The notes under the pieces are model-generated. The model had not been told where the DNA came from, searched no databases, and saw nothing but the letters and a program-made list of their open reading frames with translations. Below, piece by piece: positions 6,527 to 11,979 of a DNA stretch of 11,979 bases. The position numbers were made by a program, and so were the translations under genes. The stretch is from Alphaproteobacteria bacterium (GTDB taxonomy: Bacteria; Pseudomonadota; Alphaproteobacteria; Micavibrionales; Micavibrionaceae): the NCBI GenBank assembly GCA_023140905.1, contig JAGLKS010000218.1, positions 1 to 11,979 of the forward strand, written 5' to 3'. Positions within the stretch are counted from its first letter, which is position 1. Every line of letters starts with the position of its first letter.

Positions 6527-7233
6527 CCAAGTTTCTTCCATAAAGGGTCCGTTAATTCACTCAGAAATTCTTTGTGAGCAAGGAGTTCTTCGGCACTGGG
6601 GGAATGAGTGCGAGGCTCACGATAAGTGCGCCTGGCGGTTAAATTTGTGCCCATGCCGGGCTTATTTCCATCAGAAGATGTTCTCTTGCTTTCTTCATCC
6701 ATTAAACCAAGACCGCGTTGACGTCCGCCTAAAAGCTCGAGATAAACTTCAGCTAAAAGCTCGGAATCTAAAAGTGCTCCGTGATAAGAACGATTTGAAT
6801 TATCAATGTCAAAACGCCGACATAGAGCATCCAGATTAGCTGGTGAGCCGGGAAATTTTTGTCGTGCAATAACTAGAGAATCTACAACCCGTTTTTGTTC
6901 AACAGGTGGGTGGCCAACTTGCTCTAACTCCCAGTTCAAGAATTTCATATCAAATTCGGCATTATGAGCGATCAGTATTGTATCAGTGCTGATAAAATCC
7001 ATAAAATCCGTGTAAACCTGGCTAAACACAAGTTTGTCAGCAAGAAATTCATTAGTAATTCCATGCACAGCTACGGCTTCAGGTGGCACATCACGCTCAG
7101 GATTAATATATAATTGTATGGTCTTGCCTGTAGGTAAATGATTAACAAGCTCAACAGCTCCGATTTCAATAATCCGGTCGCCTTCAAACGGGTCCATTCC
7201 GGTGGTCTCAGTGTCAAATACTATTTCACGCAT
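6514..7233 (-). CDS. dnaQ: DNA polymerase III epsilon subunit (3'-5' proofreading exonuclease)
   Basis: Proofreading exonuclease of the replicative polymerase core. The product is 239 aa. DEDDh catalytic residues are all present: D7 and E9 in FDTETTG (ExoI), D95 in HNAEFD (ExoII), and H151 and D156 in YHGALLDSELL (ExoIII). The C-terminal tail (about 175-239) is a variable linker and polymerase-binding region, as is usual in alphaproteobacteria. The start at 7233 is preferred: GAGAG lies 5 nt upstream and it gives the family N-terminus MREIVFDTETTG. In-frame ATGs at 7245 and 7266 lack ribosome binding sites. The gene follows the Smr-domain gene in the same direction. Confidence 0.95.
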   Translation of the reverse strand: MREIVFDTETTGMDPFEGDRIIEIGAVELVNHLPTGKTIQLYINPERDVPPEAVAVHGITNEFLADKLVFSQVYTDFMDFISTDTILIAHNAEFDMKFLNWELEQVGHPPVEQKRVVDSLVIARQKFPGSPANLDALCRRFDIDNSNRSYHGALLDSELLAEVYLELLGGRQRGLGLMDEESKRTSSDGNKPGMGTNLTARRTYREPRTHSPSAEELLAHKEFLSELTDPLWKKLGGHR

Positions 7234-7264
7234 TGTTTCTCTCATATTTGAATTGATAAGTTGC

Positions 7265-7294
7265 ATTATGGTTGTTGTATGCCAGAAAATGCAA
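7265..7294 (-). promoter_or_regulatory. Possible dnaQ promoter
   Basis: Minus strand: TTGCAT (7289-7294), 18-bp spacer, CATAAT (7265-7270). The -10 is one base from consensus but the -35 is poor. It would give a leader of about 25 nt to the chosen start at 7233. Confidence 0.3.
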
Positions 7295-7330
7295 GAGACA
7301 ATAAAGCAGTTTCATTAGTCAGTATAATAA

Positions 7331-8002
7331 TCAGGATCGCTTCCGGCGCAAAAGAACATATAGCGCTCCTTCTCCGCCGTGATTAGGGCGGGCGGGCTGG
7401 ATATCCAGTATATAGGAAAAAAGAGGTGACATGCACAGCCATTGCGGTGTCTTTTGTTTCAATACGCCAACATGCTCAATACATTCAAGCAGGTTTTGAT
7501 TTCCATGACGTGGCTGGCCTTTTCCCGTAACAATAAGAATACAGCGTTTACCCGCATTATGTGCGAAAGGGATATATTCAAGCAAAGCTTGATGTGCTTG
7601 TTGTTGGGTCATGCCATGCAAATCCAGACGACCATCTATAGAAATTTGCCCACGTTTTAAACGGCGGCGCGTTTGCTTATCTATATCAGCTAATTTTTCT
7701 GGAATTCCTACAGGTGCGGTCTCGATAGTAATGCCATTATCAATGCTAACATCCATGCCCAAAGAAAAATCCCGCAAGTCGGGTGAAGATGTATCAGTTA
7801 TGCCGGTTCTAGCTTTATCTTTACTTACGTTCTCGCCATTATCAGATTGCTTTTGTTTATTCCGGTATACTTCGTTTTTATTTTCTAACGGAGTAATATC
7901 CCGAATAACCGTATCCCATAACGCCTCATCTTCTTGTTTTAGAGGGTCTTTTTTGTTTGTGCCTTTATTTTTACTCTGGCTTTTTTTATAATGATCGGTC
8001 AT
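7331..8002 (-). CDS. Smr-domain protein
   Basis: A 223-aa protein: a lysine-rich, probably disordered N-terminal half (1-100) and a C-terminal Smr (small MutS-related) domain of about 120-223. Domain signatures are LDLHGMT (126-132), TGKG (159-162) and HGGEGALYVLLRR (208-220). Smr domains are nucleases or nucleic-acid-binding modules; in alphaproteobacteria stand-alone proteins of this kind are often encoded near dnaQ. The start at 8002 (MTDHYKK) is the only sensible ATG; the longer open frame to 8074 needs a non-ATG start and overlaps the divergent gene. No Shine-Dalgarno precedes it. A TATACT -10-like hexamer (8008-8013) lies 5 nt upstream, so the mRNA may be leaderless. Its substrate is not known. 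Confidence 0.88.
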   Translation of the reverse strand: MTDHYKKSQSKNKGTNKKDPLKQEDEALWDTVIRDITPLENKNEVYRNKQKQSDNGENVSKDKARTGITDTSSPDLRDFSLGMDVSIDNGITIETAPVGIPEKLADIDKQTRRRLKRGQISIDGRLDLHGMTQQQAHQALLEYIPFAHNAGKRCILIVTGKGQPRHGNQNLLECIEHVGVLKQKTPQWLCMSPLFSYILDIQPARPNHGGEGALYVLLRRKRS

Positions 8003-8044
8003 GATGTAGTATAAACTTAATCTTAATTTTACAAATAAAATACT
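8003..8044. promoter_or_regulatory. Short divergent promoter region, both genes lacking a ribosome binding site
   Basis: Only 42 bp of very AT-rich DNA separates the two divergent start codons. On the minus strand TATACT (8008-8013) sits 5 nt before the Smr ATG. On the plus strand TAAAAT (8036-8041) sits 3 nt before the ATG at 8045. AGTAT (8008-8012) and ATACT (8040-8044) form the outer ends of an inverted arrangement. Neither gene shows a Shine-Dalgarno, consistent with leaderless transcripts, though no clear -35 boxes are seen. Confidence 0.35.
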
Positions 8045-8860
8045 ATGTTTTCTTGCTCTAGAAATAAAAAACAATCATACAGATTTCTAAGGAAAATCTT
8101 TGTTATATTTACTTTAAGCACGGTTCTTATAACCGGGGCATTGTCTGCAAATGCTCAAGAGTATTTAGATACCAAGATTACATCAAAGGAAAAAGCTGTT
8201 TTTGCATTTTTTAGATCAGCGGGAGTTGCACCTGATTATGAATATTGGATCAAATCCAGTAGGATTTATCAGGCATTAAGCGAGAAAAAACAAGAAGAAT
8301 ATCTTATCAAAGAAATGTTACGTTTGGGCCGTGGGTATGGTTTATATGATCTTAATACTGATGTATTGGAACTTAAGGTCCCCATTATTGTGAAATATCA
8401 TCCAGTCGAGGAAGAGGGGGAAAAGCCATGTCTCACATTCCGCTTTTTTCAGATAAGCGATAAAAAAATTCCAATCTTTGATTTCTCGTTTGGGGAAGAT
8501 GTTATTTCCCTTATTATTAATCAGCTTGAAATCTTTTCTGATCTGAAATTATCGCAAGAACAAGATGAGGCTGTGCGCTCGAAGATTCCTTATGAATATG
8601 ACGAATTTGATGCAGAGCTGGAAATTCATGCGCAAGTTTATAAAGCGGATTATAAGCATCCTATTCGTCAGGAAGGCGCACCGACAAGATGGCTGATGAT
8701 GGGGCGTATTGCTTATCTAAAATGCGTTGTAGATTCTATGTATATGCAGCAAACTCACATCTTATGGGATTATCTTTCTCCATCGTATGAAGAGCAATTT
8801 CGTATCAAAAACATGCCTGAAGAAGAAAAATATCCGCATCCTTACGATTTATTCAAATGA
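8045..8860 (+). CDS. Exported (periplasmic) protein of unknown function
   Basis: A 271-aa protein that I do not recognise. It has a Sec-type signal peptide: basic n-region (1-17), hydrophobic core (about 18-31) and an A-x-A site, with cleavage likely after A37 (SANA then QEY). The mature part of about 234 aa is charged, has no further membrane segment, and carries only two cysteines (in KPCLTF and LKCVVD). No lipobox is present, so it is probably soluble in the periplasm. The ATG at 8045 is the only possible start, as a stop codon lies three codons upstream. It lacks a Shine-Dalgarno. It is divergent from the Smr gene and stands alone upstream of the rplK promoter. Confidence 0.82.
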   Translation: MFSCSRNKKQSYRFLRKIFVIFTLSTVLITGALSANAQEYLDTKITSKEKAVFAFFRSAGVAPDYEYWIKSSRIYQALSEKKQEEYLIKEMLRLGRGYGLYDLNTDVLELKVPIIVKYHPVEEEGEKPCLTFRFFQISDKKIPIFDFSFGEDVISLIINQLEIFSDLKLSQEQDEAVRSKIPYEYDEFDAELEIHAQVYKADYKHPIRQEGAPTRWLMMGRIAYLKCVVDSMYMQQTHILWDYLSPSYEEQFRIKNMPEEEKYPHPYDLFK

Positions 8861-8886
8861 ATACGGATTGGTATTAATCTAGTTGT

Positions 8887-8902
8887 AGAGCTTAAAAGCT
8901 CT
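8887..8902. repeat. Inverted repeat after the exported-protein gene
   Basis: AGAGCTT, the loop AA, then AAGCTCT. It lies 27 bp after the stop at 8860. No T-run follows, so it is not a standard intrinsic terminator; it also overlaps the weak -35 region of the rplK promoter. Confidence 0.4.
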
Positions 8903-8921
8903 CGCGAACGTGTGTTATAGT
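8892..8921 (+). promoter_or_regulatory. Candidate rplKA promoter (extended -10)
   Basis: TATAGT (8916-8921) is preceded by TGT (8913-8915), forming an extended -10. A weak -35, TTAAAA (8892-8897), lies at 18-bp spacing. The start would be near 8928, leaving a leader of about 150 nt before rplK. Confidence 0.45.
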
Positions 8922-8993
8922 AGTTTCACTTTCTTAAAGGAAAGCTGATTTTTCTTGATTTCTTCTCTTTCATTGTCTATGGTCCAACGCGAA

Positions 8994-9044
8994 GTTGTGG
9001 AAGGTCGTCACGTTAAGGCCCTTATGTGAGCCGAACCACGCAAC
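8994..9044 (+). promoter_or_regulatory. Structured rplK leader, candidate L1 autoregulatory site
   Basis: GTTGTGG (8994-9000) pairs with CCA-CG-CAAC (9036-9044, two-base bulge). Inside, GG (9003-9004) can pair with CC (9031-9032), TCAC (9008-9011) with GTGA (9026-9029), and TAAG with CTTA around a three-base apical loop. L1 is known to repress the L11 operon by binding a leader hairpin that mimics its 23S rRNA site, and this hairpin is in the right place. An alternative pairing, CAAC (8985-8988) with GTTG (8994-8997), competes with the stem. The L1 assignment is inference. Confidence 0.5.
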
Positions 9045-9077
9045 TCCTAAAAGCTATTGATATAAAGGAGATTAATA

Positions 9078-9512
9078 ATGGCAAAAGTAAAAAAGGTATC
9101 GGGTTGTATTAACCTGACGATTACGGGTGGTGTTGCTAACCCGTCTCCGCCAGTTGGACCGGCTTTGGGTCAACACGGCGTTAATATTATGGAATTCTGT
9201 AAAGCGTTTAACGCTAAAACAGAAGATAGCAAGGGTATTCCTATTCCTGTTGTTATCACTGTTTATGAAGACCGGTCTTTTGATTTCATAACAAAAACAC
9301 CACCGGCAAGCTACTTCCTTAAAAAAGCAGCTAAAGTAAAAAGTGGTGCGAGTGACCCTAGCCGCGAAACTGTTGGCCAAGTGTGTCGTTCACAAGTTAA
9401 AGAAATTGCTGAGAAAAAAATGCAGGATCTGAATGCAAATGACATTAAAGCAGCAATGAAAATTATCGAAGGCTCAGCCCGTTCTATGGGTATCGAAGTC
9501 GTGGAGGGTTAG
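9078..9512 (+). CDS. rplK: 50S ribosomal protein L11
   Basis: L11 of the large-subunit stalk base (GTPase-associated centre), binding 23S rRNA helices 43-44 and contacting translation factors. The product is 144 aa, full length. The N-terminal domain carries the conserved proline-rich loop ([24 protein letters not shown], about 22-45). The C-terminal rRNA-binding domain includes [13 protein letters not shown] and ends with [20 protein letters not shown] lies 7 nt before the ATG. It is co-transcribed with rplA; secE and nusG, its usual upstream neighbours, are absent. Confidence 0.98.
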   Translation: MAKVKKVSGCINLTITGGVANPSPPVGPALGQHGVNIMEFCKAFNAKTEDSKGIPIPVVITVYEDRSFDFITKTPPASYFLKKAAKVKSGASDPSRETVGQVCRSQVKEIAEKKMQDLNANDIKAAMKIIEGSARSMGIEVVEG

Positions 9513-9516
9513 ATCA

Positions 9517-10218
9517 ATGGCGCAAAAAACTAAAAAAACAAAAGATTCTGCACAAAAAGTAGATCGTAACAAATTCTACGCTTTGGATGAGGCAATCGCT
9601 CTTCTTAAAGACTGTGCTTCAGTGCGTAAATTTGATGAAACAATTGAAGTTGCATTAAATCTTGGTATAGACCCAAAACATACGGATCAGCAAGTGCGCG
9701 GTATGGTAACACTTCCAAATGGAACAGGTGCAACTGTGCGTGTGGCTGTGTTTGCTAAAGACGATAAGGCTAAAGAAGCAAAAGCTGCTGGGGCGGATAT
9801 CGTCGGAGCAGAAGACCTCTTGGAAAAAATTCAGGGAGGTATGCTCGATTTTGATCGTTGTATTGCTACTCCTGACATGATGGGATTAGTTGGGCGTGTT
9901 GCTAGAATTTTGGGACCTAAAGGTCTTATGCCAAACCCAAAACTTGGTACAGTAACACCTGACATCGAAAAAGCTGTGAAAGATGCTAAAGGTGGCGCAT
10001 TGGAATTTCGTGCTGAAAAAGCCGGTATTATCCATGCTCGCGTAGGAAAAGCCTCTTTCACCGATAAGAAGTTAGCTGAAAATGTTGCTGCTTTTATTGA
10101 AGCTCTAAAAAAAGCAAAACCTTCAGGTGTAAAAGGAACATATATAGAGAAAGTTTCATTGTCTTCTACAATGGGACCGGGCCTTAAGGTTGATCTTGAA
10201 AGCATAAGTGCAGCATAA
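9517..10218 (+). CDS. rplA: 50S ribosomal protein L1
   Basis: L1 of the mobile ribosomal stalk, which helps release deacylated tRNA from the E site and represses its own operon by binding the mRNA leader. The product is 233 aa, full length. Visible family segments are [24 protein letters not shown] (about 38-61), [15 protein letters not shown] (about 137-151) and [10 protein letters not shown] near the C-terminus. The ribosome binding site GGAGG (9503-9507) is inside the end of rplK, and only 4 nt separate the two genes. The operon ends here at a terminator rather than continuing into rplJ-rplL-rpoBC. Confidence 0.98.
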   Translation: MAQKTKKTKDSAQKVDRNKFYALDEAIALLKDCASVRKFDETIEVALNLGIDPKHTDQQVRGMVTLPNGTGATVRVAVFAKDDKAKEAKAAGADIVGAEDLLEKIQGGMLDFDRCIATPDMMGLVGRVARILGPKGLMPNPKLGTVTPDIEKAVKDAKGGALEFRAEKAGIIHARVGKASFTDKKLAENVAAFIEALKKAKPSGVKGTYIEKVSLSSTMGPGLKVDLESISAA

Positions 10219-10253
10219 AAGCTTTTATAGTAATTTCATTTAAGAATAATTAG

Positions 10254-10285
10254 AGGCGCTTGGGATTTTCTTAAGCGCCTTTTTT
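10254..10285 (+). terminator. Rho-independent terminator of rplKA
   Basis: Perfect 8-bp stem AGGCGCTT (10254-10261) and AAGCGCCT (10273-10280), 11-nt loop, followed by a run of T. It is oriented for transcription leaving rplA. On the minus strand no T-run follows, so it should not stop xthA transcripts efficiently. Confidence 0.9.
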
Positions 10286-10306
10286 AAGTGAAACGACTAT
10301 ATTATG

Positions 10307-11095
10307 CTACAAGTCTAATTCAACATATACGGGAACATGATCGCTTGGTTTTTCCCAGTCGCGAGCATGTCTGAGAATTTTGTGATCTTTTAAAGCACTT
10401 TCCAAAGGTGGGGTTATCCAGACGTGATCTAGTCTGCGCCCACGATTTGACTTCCCCCAGTCACGATTGCGATATGACCACCATGTATAGCATTTCTCTT
10501 CAGTAGGAACAAAACGTCGTGCGACATCAATCCAGCCTATAGAAGACTGCATCGCATTGTGTTTTTCAACTTCAATCGGGGTATGAGAGATAACTTTTAA
10601 AAGTTGTTTATGGGACCAGACATCATTTTCAAGTGGAGCCGTATTAAAATCTCCGACGGCAATCATTGGTGTGTCACACGTGTAATGCGTTGCAAAGAAA
10701 TCGCGCATATCATCAATGAAATCAAGCTTATGAGCAAATTTTTTGTTAATGCTACGATCCGGTTCATCACCACCGGCAGGAATGTAAATATTATGGAGCT
10801 GAAACTCAGGAAAGCTCACGGCGATATGGCGGCAATCATTTTTTCCCAAGCGTTCAAAAATCCGAGGGTTTTCGAAGGGGCGGCGTGAGATGATTGCTAC
10901 ACCGTTATATCCCTTCATCCCTTTATAATGTAAGTGCTCAAAACCGGCATCAATAAAGGTTTGAGCCGGGAAGTGTTCGTCCGGTGTTTTGGTTTCTTGC
11001 AGACAAATAACATCAGCTTTGACCTCATTAATCAGGTCAATAACAAGATTCTGCCGCAGGCGTACGGAGTTAATATTCCAAGTAACAAGACGCAT
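10307..11095 (-). CDS. xthA: Exodeoxyribonuclease III (AP endonuclease)
   Basis: Mg2+-dependent AP endonuclease / 3' exonuclease of base excision repair, EEP (endonuclease/exonuclease/phosphatase) superfamily. The product is 262 aa, normal for ExoIII. Active-site residues visible: N7 (TWNINS), E34 (LQETKT), Y104 (IYIPAG), D149 and N151 (GDFNTAP), D223 (RLDHVW) and H253 (SDHVPV). It starts 8 nt after the ybaB stop with no clear ribosome binding site, so its translation is probably coupled to ybaB. It lies convergent to rplA. Confidence 0.96.
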   Translation of the reverse strand: MRLVTWNINSVRLRQNLVIDLINEVKADVICLQETKTPDEHFPAQTFIDAGFEHLHYKGMKGYNGVAIISRRPFENPRIFERLGKNDCRHIAVSFPEFQLHNIYIPAGGDEPDRSINKKFAHKLDFIDDMRDFFATHYTCDTPMIAVGDFNTAPLENDVWSHKQLLKVISHTPIEVEKHNAMQSSIGWIDVARRFVPTEEKCYTWWSYRNRDWGKSNRGRRLDHVWITPPLESALKDHKILRHARDWEKPSDHVPVYVELDL

Positions 11096-11103
11096 TTTTA
11101 CGG

Positions 11104-11442
11104 TTATAGTGGCATGTCGCTTTCGCCAATATTAGCAAGGTCTTCAGGCAAGCCAAGGCCTTTTAGTGCGGATTCGGTTTCTTGTTTGATGCGTTCTTCT
11201 TTTGCTTCGTTGGCTGTGTTAATTGCTGCAACAATAAGATCTTCGAGCATTTCTTTTTCTGCTTCCATCAAGCTTTGGTCGATCTCAATGCTTTGTGCAT
11301 CGCCACTACACGTGATCGTAAGTTTTATTAATCCACCGCCGGAAACGCTTTCAACGGTAAGATCTTTGAGTTTTTCTTGAATCTCCTGAAGCGTTGTTTG
11401 AACTTCCTGAGCTTGTTTCATCATTTTTTGCATGTTTAGCAT
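11104..11442 (-). CDS. ybaB: YbaB/EbfC family DNA-binding protein
   Basis: A small nucleoid-associated protein that forms dimers and binds DNA. The product is 112 aa, typical size. It begins MLNMQKMMKQAQEVQ, the usual amphipathic first helix, followed by VSGGGLIKLTITCSGD and EDLIVAAINTANEAK, the conserved core. AAGGA lies about 10 nt before the ATG. It sits 37 bp after dnaX, the classical dnaX-ybaB pair, but the next gene is xthA and not recR. Confidence 0.95.
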   Translation of the reverse strand: MLNMQKMMKQAQEVQTTLQEIQEKLKDLTVESVSGGGLIKLTITCSGDAQSIEIDQSLMEAEKEMLEDLIVAAINTANEAKEERIKQETESALKGLGLPEDLANIGESDMPL

Positions 11443-11479
11443 GTTATGACATTCCTTTTTGTTTATCTTTGTTTCATTC

Positions 11480-11979
11480 TTATTCTTTATTCTGGGAGGT
11501 ATTATGCACTACATTTATCAGTTTTGCATCCGGGAAAAGCTCTAAAATATTTTCTACAAGCGGGACTTTTGCAATGTCTTGCATTTCCTGCATATGTGTA
11601 GCTTCGTCTATGCTGGCTAATGTTGGTGCACCAGAGGCATTAGATAATACTACCATCCATATTTGTCCGGTAATCTCACATAGTGTCTTACGTAGATTTT
11701 GGGATAAATCAGGCTGAGCTGTTTCTTCCAAGCGTAATTCTATTTTCCCTTTTGGAGAAGCCCCGTAATTATCATGGTTGAGTTTTACAAAATGTGCCGC
11801 GTAGTAAAGCTGGCTGGCTAAAAGCAGCTCATCGTGTTTTTCCAATAGCACTATAACATCTTGCAAGGTTTTTAGCGTTGGCATAGTTTCTGAGTTTGGT
11901 TCTGAGTCTGGAACAATTGAAAGCTCTGGCGCTGATTGGGCGCGAATTGTTTCTTGTCCATGTGTGCCGGTTGCCCCAT
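11480..11979 (-). CDS. dnaX: DNA polymerase III subunit gamma/tau, C-terminal part (gene runs off the window)
   Basis: Clamp-loader subunit. Only the last 165 or so codons are present and the frame stays open to the window edge, so the ATPase domain is outside. The visible part has a Pro/Ser/Glu-rich linker followed by the C-terminal domain of alphaproteobacterial DnaX: LQDVIVLLEKHDELLLASQLY, then KIELRLEETAQPDLSQNL, ITGQIWMVVLSNASGAPTL, and finally LVENILELFPDAKLINV. An internal ATG at 11884 is not the real start. The order dnaX-ybaB supports the identification. Confidence 0.92.
   Translation of the reverse strand, partial: GATGTHGQETIRAQSAPELSIVPDSEPNSETMPTLKTLQDVIVLLEKHDELLLASQLYYAAHFVKLNHDNYGASPKGKIELRLEETAQPDLSQNLRKTLCEITGQIWMVVLSNASGAPTLASIDEATHMQEMQDIAKVPLVENILELFPDAKLINVVHNTSQNKE

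Noticed and set aside
8887..8902. Intrinsic terminator of the exported-protein gene
   Set aside because: The loop is only 2 nt and no T-run follows.
9072..9380. Open frame opposite rplK, and similar frames opposite rplA, queE, dnaQ and xthA
   Set aside because: Shadows of well-identified genes on the other strand.

Overview
The window looks like an AT-rich alphaproteobacterial chromosome (roughly 40% G+C by eye). The evidence is gene content: an alphaproteobacterial-type DnaX C-terminus next to ybaB, a DEDDh DnaQ next to an Smr-domain protein, short-type QueF, and L11/L1. The species cannot be named from the sequence. The interruption of several usually conserved neighbourhoods (rplKA without rplJL-rpoBC, ybaB without recR) points to a lineage with a rearranged genome, possibly a divergent or host-associated one.

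Layout. (1) 1-489: non-coding, rich in short perfect stem-loops; the first hairpin resembles the end of an IS200/IS605-type element. (2) 490-2965, plus strand: two adjacent paralogous genes of unknown function that look like degenerate (pseudo) metallopeptidase-fold proteins. (3) 2968-4759, minus strand, convergent with the pair: an unrecognised 180-aa protein and a 355-aa coiled-coil/LysM protein. Each is preceded by a near-identical 53-bp module with a sigma70-type promoter (TTGACT, 17 bp, TAGAAT or TAGAAC). (4) 4847-6448, minus strand: the queD-queE-queF operon for the queuosine precursor preQ1, with an extended -10 promoter. (5) 6514-8002, minus strand: dnaQ (proofreading exonuclease) and an Smr-domain protein. 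(6) 8045-8860, plus strand: an exported protein of unknown function, divergent from the Smr gene across only 42 bp. (7) 8861-10285, plus strand: promoter, structured leader, rplK, rplA and a strong intrinsic terminator. (8) 10307-11979, minus strand: dnaX (3' part only), ybaB and xthA, probably one transcript.

The housekeeping parts cover translation (L11, L1, tRNA queuosine synthesis) and DNA replication/repair (DnaX, DnaQ, YbaB, ExoIII, Smr). The accessory part is 1-4846. Its most notable features are the paired pseudo-peptidase-like paralogs and the promoter module duplicated in front of two otherwise unrelated genes, which suggests that these two are co-regulated. I see no CRISPR array, tRNA, rRNA or intact transposase.
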